Made by a program: the position numbers and the translations under genes | Source of the DNA: Candidatus Zixiibacteriota bacterium | Lineage (GTDB): Bacteria > Zixibacteria > MSB-5A5 > GN15 > FEB-12 | Direction: 5' to 3' | NCBI GenBank assembly: GCA_019038695.1 | Contig: JAHOYZ010000055.1 | Coordinates: 1 to 39,378, forward strand | Length of the DNA stretch: 39,378 nucleotides | Part shown: piece after piece, positions 1 to 5,741 of the stretch | Layout of the letters: the number at the start of each line of letters is the position of its first letter | Numbering within the stretch: position 1 is the first letter of the stretch | Notes under the pieces: model-generated | What the model was told of the DNA's origin: nothing | Databases searched by the model: none | The model's input: the letters and a program-made list of their open reading frames with translations, nothing else

Positions 1-205
1 AAAGCAGCATGAATAATATGGATACACACTTTTACACACAACTCTTGACATTACCCTGGCTGATACCTCTTGCGGATTTGACTTGTGTTGGTTTGACCCA
101 CGATGTAGATTGAAGTGCAGTCAATACTGACTCGCGGTACTCGCATCCCGGCCAAAGCCCCGGTTCGGTCAGTTGCATATAAAGAATCAAGGATCGGAGG
201 ATCAT

Positions 206-1267
206 ATGAACAGGTTCTACGCCATTCTCTTACTGGGGCTGATACTGACCTTGACCGGATGCAGCCAGAACACGGGTTCGTCTGTTATTTCACAGGACAC
301 GACGGTTGACCCGGAATCAATGCCGCCGACCGTCCACAAGCTTATGGACGACTATGATCTACCCACGGATAGTTCCGAGTATGAGTTGATCGCAGACATT
401 GTGGCCAATGATCCTGATCTGAATACGTGCGACTACGATATCTATGCCGTCACTTTCCTGTGGGGACATCTGTTCAACCTTTCCGCCTTGGACATCGTCC
501 CTACGGATTGGTCGGGTTCACTGTGGGTGAATGGCGAGGCCATTGTAACCCCACGTATCACCATTGATTTCGAACCGGGCGAAGATTCCCTCGTGACTGA
601 CAACCTGCCATACACAGCTGAATGGGTTTCCCATACGACCGGAGACTTCGACGGCATCAGCTTTCTGGTTTTCCTCAAGCGTGGTGTCGTGTATATCGTT
701 CCACCGACTTTGCATTATGATACTTCCCCTTTGGCGCTCGAGTTTGCCTTCGATGAGTTGGAGCACCTTTTCGCGTTCTATCCAGTCGATAACATCAACG
801 CCGTTGCGGTTCACTCGCGCAAGATCTGGCCGCAGGATTGTCCCCAGGGATTGATCTCCGGCGAATGGGTCAAAGAACAACTCTGGAGCACCGACGGCTA
901 TTTCTACGCTCTGTGGCTGGATGACAACTCCACTCCGCTCGGTTATCTTAGTGGCATCTGGAGGACCGAGAACGATGGACAACAGCTCTTCTCCGGGTCG
1001 CTCTCCGGTTATGTTACTGACGAAGTAATCGCCGAAGTCAGGGGTATTTGGTATTACGACGACCTTCGGATGTGCCCTGTGTGTGGTGTCAGTCACGGTG
1101 TCTTCCGTGGACGGTTCCAGTATCTGGTCGACGGTCGCCAGGGAACGTTAAAGGGTGTATTCGGGGACTACTCTCTGTCACCGGAGGATGTAGTGTTGCC
1201 GATGACGGGAACGTGGCAGAACGACTGTATCCAGTATTCCATCGGCGATCTTGACGAAGCTAAATAG
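206..1267 (+). CDS. Putative secreted lipoprotein, function unknown
   Basis: The protein has 353 aa. I chose the ATG at 206 because GGAGG at 196-200 sits five bases upstream and the protein then opens with a clean lipoprotein signal peptide (MNRFYAILLLGLILTLTGC), with the lipobox Cys at residue 19. An upstream in-frame ATG at 173 would put charged residues in front of the signal. The mature part is acidic and rich in Trp, Tyr and Asp. Its second half contains repeated G-x-(L/I)-S-G-x-W and G-x-W-x-x-D stretches (about residues 215-345), which suggests a beta-rich fold. A Cys-Pro-x-Cys motif (MCPVCG, near residue 292) could bind metal or form a disulfide. I do not recognise a family. It stands alone, with a 300-base repeat-bearing gap behind it. 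That it is an exported lipoprotein is well supported; its role is unknown. Confidence 0.8.
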   Translation: MNRFYAILLLGLILTLTGCSQNTGSSVISQDTTVDPESMPPTVHKLMDDYDLPTDSSEYELIADIVANDPDLNTCDYDIYAVTFLWGHLFNLSALDIVPTDWSGSLWVNGEAIVTPRITIDFEPGEDSLVTDNLPYTAEWVSHTTGDFDGISFLVFLKRGVVYIVPPTLHYDTSPLALEFAFDELEHLFAFYPVDNINAVAVHSRKIWPQDCPQGLISGEWVKEQLWSTDGYFYALWLDDNSTPLGYLSGIWRTENDGQQLFSGSLSGYVTDEVIAEVRGIWYYDDLRMCPVCGVSHGVFRGRFQYLVDGRQGTLKGVFGDYSLSPEDVVLPMTGTWQNDCIQYSIGDLDEAK

Positions 1268-1314
1268 GCGCCAGGTTTGGCGATCGTAGCTTAGATTCAC
1301 AGGTTCCCTATAGT

Positions 1315-1337
1315 CTTGCTATGGGATGTGTAAACTT
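1315..1337 (+). repeat. Dispersed repeat, copy 1 (CTTGCTATGGGAT...)
   Basis: This 23-bp segment matches 33655-33677 at 21 of 23 positions. In both places it is followed within about 20-25 bases by a GTCAG...TAGGTCG segment, so the repeated unit is probably nearer 60 bp. The copies lie 32 kb apart in unrelated gaps. Confidence 0.7.
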
Positions 1338-1352
1338 ATATACCCCAGGTCA

Positions 1353-1372
1353 GTAGGTCGGACCCGACCTAC
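1353..1372. repeat. Palindrome, 9-bp perfect stem
   Basis: GTAGGTCGG, a 2-base loop, then CCGACCTAC. The first seven bases match the start of the GTAGGTCRAAACTG repeat family seen at 33687 and 35321 (reverse strand), so it may be a related or shortened member. No U-tract follows, so an intrinsic terminator is unlikely. Confidence 0.6.
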
Positions 1373-1388
1373 GAGACTACAGGACTGG

Positions 1389-1409
1389 ATGCCGGATCAA
1401 GTCCGGCAT
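1389..1409. repeat. REP-like palindrome ATGCCGGA-TCAAG-TCCGGCAT
   Basis: The stem is 8 bp and perfect, with a 5-base loop, embedded in a GGAT...CCGGATCAAGTCCGG...ATGACA context. From general knowledge, intergenic palindromes of this form occur in many unrelated bacterial genomes. The palindrome itself is seen directly; the family assignment is from memory. Confidence 0.6.
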
Positions 1410-1585
1410 GACAAATTTATTTCTGGTACCTATAAAAGGACAGGCAAGGCCTGCTTTGACTCCGCTCATGGTAACGCTAATCAACATTTCTTGCCTGGGT
1501 GAGAGACTCATTGTAAGCAGATATTACCTCTGCAACTTTCGTCAGCGTTTGTCCGTCTAATTCAGTGAGGCAAACCAGTGAAAGG

Positions 1586-1717
1586 ATGGATCAGATGGAT
1601 CAGCAGACAAGCTCTCAAGGAACCGGGCGCGTGGCTTGGGGTGTGATCGGCGTAGTGGCCCTGGTAGCAATGGTACTCGCGGCATATTTTACAGATATTG
1701 GATCTAAAGTATTCTAA
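1586..1717 (+). CDS. Small single-span membrane protein (40-43 aa)
   Basis: This short frame encodes MDQMDQQTSSQGTGRVAW followed by a 17-residue hydrophobic helix (GVIGVVALVAMVLAAYF) and the tail TDIGSKVF, 43 aa in all. A second ATG at 1595 gives 40 aa and is spaced about 8 bases after AAAGGA (1581-1586), so it may be the true start. The polar Gln/Ser/Thr N-terminus, single transmembrane helix and short polar tail look like a genuine small membrane protein rather than chance. The helix and the IGSKVF end faintly resemble Flp-type pilins, but no prepilin cleavage motif is visible. It lies alone, 185 bases before the VOC gene. The existence of the gene is likely; its function is unknown. Confidence 0.55.
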   Translation: MDQMDQQTSSQGTGRVAWGVIGVVALVAMVLAAYFTDIGSKVF

Positions 1718-1902
1718 GAGATGACCTCTTGGCTCGGTGACTGGTTGGTAGAACTATCGAAGTTTAAGTTGAGGGGGTATGATCTCCCCAGAATGTGATG
1801 GACATCGGCGGTCCAGTTTCGTATTAAGTACATAATTAGATATCCTGGCGTGCGTTCGGGGCGGCCTCGCCGAAAACTAATTCATGTTAAAGGAGATTTG
1901 GT

Positions 1903-2289
1903 ATGTCCGATGAAAAATCCACCCACGGAACTTTCTGCTGGAACGAACTGGTGACTCGTGATGACGAAGGTGCCGCGAAATTTTACACCGAGCTGCTCGG
2001 CTGGAAAATCGTCGATAGCGGTATGCCCGGCATGAAATATTCTATGCTAAATGCAGGGGACAAGAACGCCGGCGGAATGATGGCAATGCCACCTGACGTT
2101 CCCGCCGAGGTTCCGTCGCATTGGCTGGCCTACATAACGGTAGATGATGTCGATGCGGCAGCCGCGAAAGCCAAGGAACTCGGTGGTACAATCCTCCAGG
2201 TTCCGACGGATATCCCGACTATAGGACGCTTCTGTATCATTCAGGATCCCACCAGTGCCGTTGTAGCCCTGATTACTCTGACTGGATAA
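1903..2289 (+). CDS. VOC-family protein (glyoxalase/bleomycin resistance fold)
   Basis: 128 aa, with AAAGGAGAT about eight bases before the ATG. The opening GTFCWNELVTRDDEGAAKFYTELLGWKI and the later WLAYITVDDVDAAAAKAKELGG and GRFCIIQDPTSAVVALI segments are the two beta-alpha-beta-beta-beta halves of one vicinal oxygen chelate domain. The pattern is that of the small stand-alone VOC proteins that share a framework with glyoxalases and extradiol dioxygenases. Candidate metal ligands would come from the strand ends (for example Glu near residue 14 and His near residue 68), but the substrate cannot be told from sequence. It heads a run of small plus-strand genes with 70-180 bp gaps. The fold is confident; the reaction is unknown. 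Confidence 0.85.
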   Translation: MSDEKSTHGTFCWNELVTRDDEGAAKFYTELLGWKIVDSGMPGMKYSMLNAGDKNAGGMMAMPPDVPAEVPSHWLAYITVDDVDAAAAKAKELGGTILQVPTDIPTIGRFCIIQDPTSAVVALITLTG

Positions 2290-2309
2290 TTGGTTGCTTG
2301 TGTATTGTA

Positions 2310-2335
2310 CACGGCAGACATTGTCGTCTGCCGTG
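2310..2335. repeat. GGCAGAC-N6-GTCTGCC palindrome, copy 1
   Basis: The 10-bp perfect stem CACGGCAGAC / GTCTGCCGTG has a six-base loop and lies just after the VOC stop codon. The core (2313-2332) has the same arms and loop length as the palindromes at 32626-32645 and 34804-34823. It may terminate or stabilise the VOC transcript, but no U-run follows directly. Confidence 0.7.
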
Positions 2336-2357
2336 ATCTTAACGAGAGGAAACCAAA

Positions 2358-2780
2358 ATGCCATGTCTTGAAGTAACAATGCCCGCAGTCGATGTCGCCA
2401 TCAAACAAACTCTGGCTACCAATCTTACCGATGCTTTTGACGAAGCCACAAGCTTTGGCCGTGACATCTTTGGCATTCGGTTCTGTGAGTACGAGGTCGG
2501 AAACGCGGCCACTGCTGGTCAAGTCTGGGATGGCAAAGCAGGTCGGCCTTATCTCCATCTACTGCTTTACTGTCCGCGCGTGACGAGGAAAACCAAGCAA
2601 GCACTGGTGGCCGGTCTGACGTCGGCGTTCACTGAGAGCCTAATCAAGCCCGATTGGAAACCAGTGATCCACATCAGTGAACATCCTTACGACAATGTCG
2701 GCGTCGAGGGTGAGTTGTTATCTGATGCCTACGAACAATGTACTGCAGCTAAGTTTTATTACGAACTTCCGCGAGATTGA
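2358..2780 (+). CDS. Tautomerase-superfamily protein with two fused repeats
   Basis: 140 aa. Met is followed by Pro (MPCLEVTMP), giving the N-terminal catalytic proline expected of 4-oxalocrotonate tautomerase-like enzymes after Met removal. Residues 1-60 form one beta-alpha-beta unit. Residues about 63-130 form a second (RPYLHLLLYCPRVTRKTKQ...VIHISEHPYDNVGVEGE), whose end matches the conserved FGIGGE turn of 4-OT. The second unit does not begin with a usable Pro1, so only the first can carry the normal active site, as in fused members such as CHMI, MSAD and cis-CaaD subunits. The start at 2358 is fixed by GAGAGGAA upstream. Natural substrate unknown. The superfamily call is good; the fused arrangement is seen by eye. 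Confidence 0.75.
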   Translation: MPCLEVTMPAVDVAIKQTLATNLTDAFDEATSFGRDIFGIRFCEYEVGNAATAGQVWDGKAGRPYLHLLLYCPRVTRKTKQALVAGLTSAFTESLIKPDWKPVIHISEHPYDNVGVEGELLSDAYEQCTAAKFYYELPRD

Positions 2781-2912
2781 CCAGACTCTTTCGGTGCTAT
2801 TTATTTTTGTCGACAGACAAGCCCTGTGTGTGTTAGGTAATATTTATGTACGGTTGGCGGGCAGGGAGGTCTGCCTTCCGTCGCGAAGGCACGCAATCAT
2901 ATTGGGAGGAAA

Positions 2913-3272
2913 ATGATCATGGAAGAGAAAGAATTGGTCCAACAGTTGAGCCTGCCCATTTACGAGGCCAAAGGGTGGATGAAGCTACTCGGAGTAGTCC
3001 TGATTCTCAATGGTGTGGTGGCAATCTTTACGATTGTCGGTATTCTGATCTGCTGGTTGCCGATCTGGTTAGGCATTCTACTATTCAAGTCGGCCAGCTT
3101 AGTGGAGGCTGCTCAAATCAGTGGTGATAAGATGGTGCTGCTGGAATCGCTACGGAAGATCAAAACCTACTTTACCATCAACGGCATTCTTATGCTCATC
3201 GTGTTGGCCGTTGTAGGCCTCTCCGTCTTGATGGCTGGCGGCGCTATGTTTGCTATGTTGGATCAGTTCTGA
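2913..3272 (+). CDS. DUF5362-family membrane protein
   Basis: 119 aa, preceded by TTGGGAGGAAAATG. Two in-frame ATGs (2913 and 2919) are both possible. The N-terminal segment LSLPIYEAKGWMKLLGVV followed by IFTIVGILICWLPIWLGILLFKSA is the pattern I associate with the DUF5362 family. Two hydrophobic blocks (about residues 23-57 and 92-116) flank an amphipathic middle, SLVEAAQISGDKMVLLESLRKIKTYF. The protein is therefore a small integral membrane protein with at least three spans. No catalytic residues stand out and the role of the family is unknown. A GC-rich imperfect palindrome (GGCAG...CTGCC near 2862-2876) lies in front of it. Confidence 0.75.
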   Translation: MIMEEKELVQQLSLPIYEAKGWMKLLGVVLILNGVVAIFTIVGILICWLPIWLGILLFKSASLVEAAQISGDKMVLLESLRKIKTYFTINGILMLIVLAVVGLSVLMAGGAMFAMLDQF

Positions 3273-3455
3273 GGGGTCATATTCGTAGCTCAGCAGCATG
3301 CTGTGTGTGGTAGACTGCGTTACCTTCACCCCAACTTTGTGATTGCGCAGCAGAACCACCAGGCATTACCTTTACAAAGAGCATAAATCTGTAGCGCGAG
3401 GGACTCCCGCCGGTGTTCCTCGACGAATCTGCTTTTCAATGAGGAGGAATGAGGA

Positions 3456-4025
3456 ATGCGAAAACTTATCACACTAAGTATCGCGGCGGTGCTTCTCTTT
3501 GCCGGAGCGATGTTGATGGCCGGGGAAGAAGCCCCATGGCTGGATCTTCACAATTGTGACCTGTGCAAACCGATCACCCAGCACGAAGGCTTTATGGAAA
3601 ATGTTCACTGGGAAATGCAACCAATTGCCAATGGCAGTATCTCAATTAGTACCTATGCGGAGGGTTTTGAGGAGGTTTACAATGCCTGCAACGCCGACAT
3701 GATGGCCCAGTGGGAGGCCATGAAGGCGGGTGAAGAGATGAAGCTATGCGGCCTGTGTCAGGCTAGTGTGGCGGTCATGGACGAGACAGTTAAGATGGAG
3801 AGCATCAAGCTCTCCAACGGTCAGGTTACCCTTATGACTTCCGACAACCCTGAAACCGTTGTCAAGCTGCAGGAAATTGCCAAGCGGACTGTCAAGGAGA
3901 TGGCGGTCATGATGGAGGTCGTAGAAGAGACCGTGGAAGAGACCAAGGAAGAGGTCGTGGAAGAGACCAAGGAAGAGGCCGTGGAAGGTGACAAGGGCGA
4001 TCACACCGGTCACGACCATAAGTAG
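3456..4025 (+). CDS. Secreted protein with CxxC motifs, Glu repeat and His tail
   Basis: 189 aa, with AGGAGGAATGAGG just upstream of the start. Residues 1-22 are a signal peptide (MRKLITLSIAAVLLFAGAMLMAG). The mature part has CDLC at 34-37, a single Cys at 78 and CGLC at 98-101, which suggests metal binding or redox-active dithiols. Met is unusually frequent. Residues about 155-177 are a Glu-rich tandem repeat (VEETKEE units, visible as a roughly 24-bp DNA repeat at 3924-3988), and the chain ends in DHTGHDHK. The Cys pairs, Met richness and His tail would suit a periplasmic metal handler (copper or zinc), but this is inference. I do not recognise the family. Confidence 0.75.
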   Translation: MRKLITLSIAAVLLFAGAMLMAGEEAPWLDLHNCDLCKPITQHEGFMENVHWEMQPIANGSISISTYAEGFEEVYNACNADMMAQWEAMKAGEEMKLCGLCQASVAVMDETVKMESIKLSNGQVTLMTSDNPETVVKLQEIAKRTVKEMAVMMEVVEETVEETKEEVVEETKEEAVEGDKGDHTGHDHK

Positions 4026-4049
4026 TCTATAAGATTCTTATTTTTACGT

Positions 4050-4076
4050 AGCGGCGGGCCTTGCGTCCGCCGCTAT
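4050..4076. repeat. Stem-loop after the CxxC gene
   Basis: TAGCGGCGG, a nine-base loop, then CCGCCGCTA, about 25 bases after the stop at 4025. The T-run lies before the stem on this strand, so it is not a standard plus-strand intrinsic terminator. It may mark the transcript end or be another palindromic repeat. Confidence 0.5.
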
Positions 4077-4309
4077 GCCATCTGGTGATAATATCTATCC
4101 AATCCATAGATTGATTCCGTTTTAACCGGTTCGACTGATCGATTACGTCCCTCTACAACAACCTTGCGACCCTGGTTGCAAAAGAATATTATCCATGTTA
4201 AGTGAGGGAGATGGCCGTTGAGTGAACACCTGTTAATAAGCTTGGCCGGGGGAGACGCATGTCAGTATCGTCGACGACTCGGACATAACCTATCAACATA
4301 AAGGATAGC

Positions 4310-4897
4310 ATGGCTCCCATGGATCGAAACAAGAAATCACCGCGTATTCGTCGGCACACACATTCCGATTACAAGGCTGACCTCAAAGCCCTGAATGAGA
4401 ATGATCTGTTTGGAATCATTGAGGGACTTTCTGATGATACTTTCTTGCTGATTCTGGACAATGTTCAGGACCCTCACAATTTGGGAGCCTGTCTTCGTAC
4501 TGCCGATGCGGCCGGAGTTCATGCCGTCATCGTCCCCAAAGATCGTGCCGTGGGACTAACCGACACCGTCGTACACATCGCTTGCGGAGGGGCCGAGACG
4601 GTTCCTTTTGTGCAAGTAACGAATCTGGCCCGAGTGCTCAAACAATTGCAAAAGCTTGGGGTCTGGCTGGTGGGAACCTCGGATCAGGGCACTCAGACAC
4701 TCTACGAAACGGACCTGAAAGGGCCGATCGCTCTGGTCATGGGTGCCGAAGGCAAAGGTCTGCGTCGTCTGACTGCGGAACGCTGTGATTTTCTGGTAAG
4801 ATTGCCAATGGCGGGTAAAGTCGAATGTCTTAATGTATCAGTAGCCACTGGAGTGTGCTTGTTTGAGGCTGTTCGCCAGCGATCAAAGGGACGATAA
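4310..4897 (+). CDS. rlmB: TrmH/RlmB-type SPOUT RNA 2'-O-methyltransferase, short form
   Basis: 195 aa; AAAGGA lies four bases before the ATG. The SPOUT catalytic domain is complete: [23 protein letters not shown] (motif 1, with the Asn and Arg typical of the family), [14 protein letters not shown] (motif 2) and [22 protein letters not shown] (motif 3), which together form the S-adenosylmethionine trefoil knot. The near-identity of these stretches to RlmB suggests methylation of 23S rRNA G2251. Normal RlmB has about 245 aa, with an L30-like RNA-binding domain of some 70 residues in front. Here only about 45 basic residues ([12 protein letters not shown]...) precede the catalytic domain, so the usual domain is missing. 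It converges with lexA. Confidence 0.85.
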   Translation: MAPMDRNKKSPRIRRHTHSDYKADLKALNENDLFGIIEGLSDDTFLLILDNVQDPHNLGACLRTADAAGVHAVIVPKDRAVGLTDTVVHIACGGAETVPFVQVTNLARVLKQLQKLGVWLVGTSDQGTQTLYETDLKGPIALVMGAEGKGLRRLTAERCDFLVRLPMAGKVECLNVSVATGVCLFEAVRQRSKGR

Positions 4898-4931
4898 CTT
4901 GATCAAGGTTCCATAGCGGGCAGAGTGCGAT

Positions 4932-5546
4932 TCAGTCCACTTTCCTTAGGAGTCCCACAACCTTTCCTGCAATTCGGAAATCACCCGAGCGCTTGGTTAC
5001 AATAATTGGGTCGAAATCCTTGTTCTCAGGTTGCAGACGAATGCGATGACCTTCCGGGAAATAGCGTTTAACTGTCGCCTCACCACCTATGATAGCGACC
5101 ACAATGTCCCCCTTCTGAGCGACAGCTTGTTTCTTCACTAGTACCAGATCACCATCCAAAATGCCGGCATCTCTCATCGAGTCTCCAATAACTCTCAGCG
5201 AGAACGAGTCCCCCTTTGGCAGAAATGAAAGATCCAGGGCTATCTCACCCTCGGTATTCTCAATGGCGTCGATAGGAACACCGGCCGGAACCGTTCCCAC
5301 CACAGGTATCCGACCGACCTCAGACATCACCGGCTGAACCAATTCAAGTCCCCTGGAGATGAAACTATTCTTCCTAAGGTAGCCTTTTCTGATCAGCGCA
5401 CTAAGGTGTGTCCGGACTCCGTTGGTCGAAGTGATGCCGAACTTCGCTCCTATCTCACGCACCGTTGGAGGGTGACCGTGAGCCGTTATCACCTGCTTGA
5501 TGAATTCGAGGATCGCTCGCTGGCGATCGGTCAGCGACTTTTTCAT
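4932..5546 (-). CDS. lexA: LexA repressor, SOS response regulator
   Basis: 204 aa, the normal length. Residues 1-65 are the winged-helix DNA-binding domain, with recognition region GITSTNGVRTHLSALIRKGY. The self-cleavage site is Ala88-Gly89 (VPAGVP). The catalytic dyad is Ser123 (GDSMRDAGI) and Lys160 (GGEATVKRY). RecA filaments on single-stranded DNA would trigger autocleavage and derepress SOS genes. The ATG at 5546 has AGGGAGTCAGGA just upstream. The promoter region carries an inverted repeat, CATAC-N5-GTATG, which suggests autoregulation. No other SOS gene is next to it. Upstream lies the EF-G-like gene with a terminator between; downstream it converges with the methyltransferase. Confidence 0.97.
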   Translation of the reverse strand: MKKSLTDRQRAILEFIKQVITAHGHPPTVREIGAKFGITSTNGVRTHLSALIRKGYLRKNSFISRGLELVQPVMSEVGRIPVVGTVPAGVPIDAIENTEGEIALDLSFLPKGDSFSLRVIGDSMRDAGILDGDLVLVKKQAVAQKGDIVVAIIGGEATVKRYFPEGHRIRLQPENKDFDPIIVTKRSGDFRIAGKVVGLLRKVD

Positions 5547-5611
5547 TCCTGACTCCCTGGTGTTCCTTGCGGTGTCATCGGTCTATTTATCATCCGCGCT
5601 TCCATACTATA

Positions 5612-5640
5612 CACATACTGCTCGTATGGGCAGTTGTCAA
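5612..5640 (-). promoter_or_regulatory. lexA promoter with candidate LexA operator
   Basis: On the minus strand TTGACA (5635-5640) is followed after 17 bases by TATGTG (5612-5617), an acceptable -35 and weak -10. The perfect inverted repeat CATAC-N5-GTATG (5614-5628) covers the downstream half of the spacer and part of the -10. A second pair, CCATAC (5602-5607) and GTATGG (5624-5629), overlaps it. The position is what one expects for a self-repressing LexA; binding is an inference. Confidence 0.6.
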
Positions 5641-5682
5641 TAACAAATTGACGGGAGGATAGCACCTGATTTCGTGCCGGCA

Positions 5683-5717
5683 ATAAAACGGCCCGCAAAC
5701 CGATAGGCTGCGGGCCG
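5683..5717 (-). terminator. Rho-independent terminator of the EF-G-like gene
   Basis: On the minus strand the 9-bp perfect stem CGGCCCGCA/TGCGGGCCG (arms 5709-5717 and 5689-5697) has an 11-base loop and is followed by TTTTATT. It lies 25 bases after the stop codon at 5742 and separates that gene from the lexA promoter. Confidence 0.85.
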
Positions 5718-5741
5718 CAATTGAATTCGTTTTCTTGTGAT

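Larger units (their letters stand above)
1268..1585. other. Intergenic gap with palindromic repeats
   Basis: There is no credible ORF here. The gap holds three hairpin-forming palindromes in a row (1353-1372, 1389-1409 and 1441-1453). It also holds a 23-bp segment at 1315-1337 that recurs at 33655-33677. The stretch 1454-1570 shows nothing I recognise. Confidence 0.6.

Noticed and set aside
518-1096. 192 aa minus-strand open frame inside the lipoprotein gene
   Set aside because: No ribosome site or recognisable domain; the plus-strand frame has a signal peptide and a good ribosome site, so this is an antisense shadow.
3273-3455. Possible tRNA or small RNA in the gap before the CxxC gene
   Set aside because: No acceptor/anticodon/T-arm arrangement could be folded by eye; only a short CAGCATGCTG palindrome is present.
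4026-4309. Possible tRNA near the GGTTCGACTGATCGATTACG segment
   Set aside because: It has a T-loop-like GGTTCGA but no matching acceptor stem or anticodon arm nearby.
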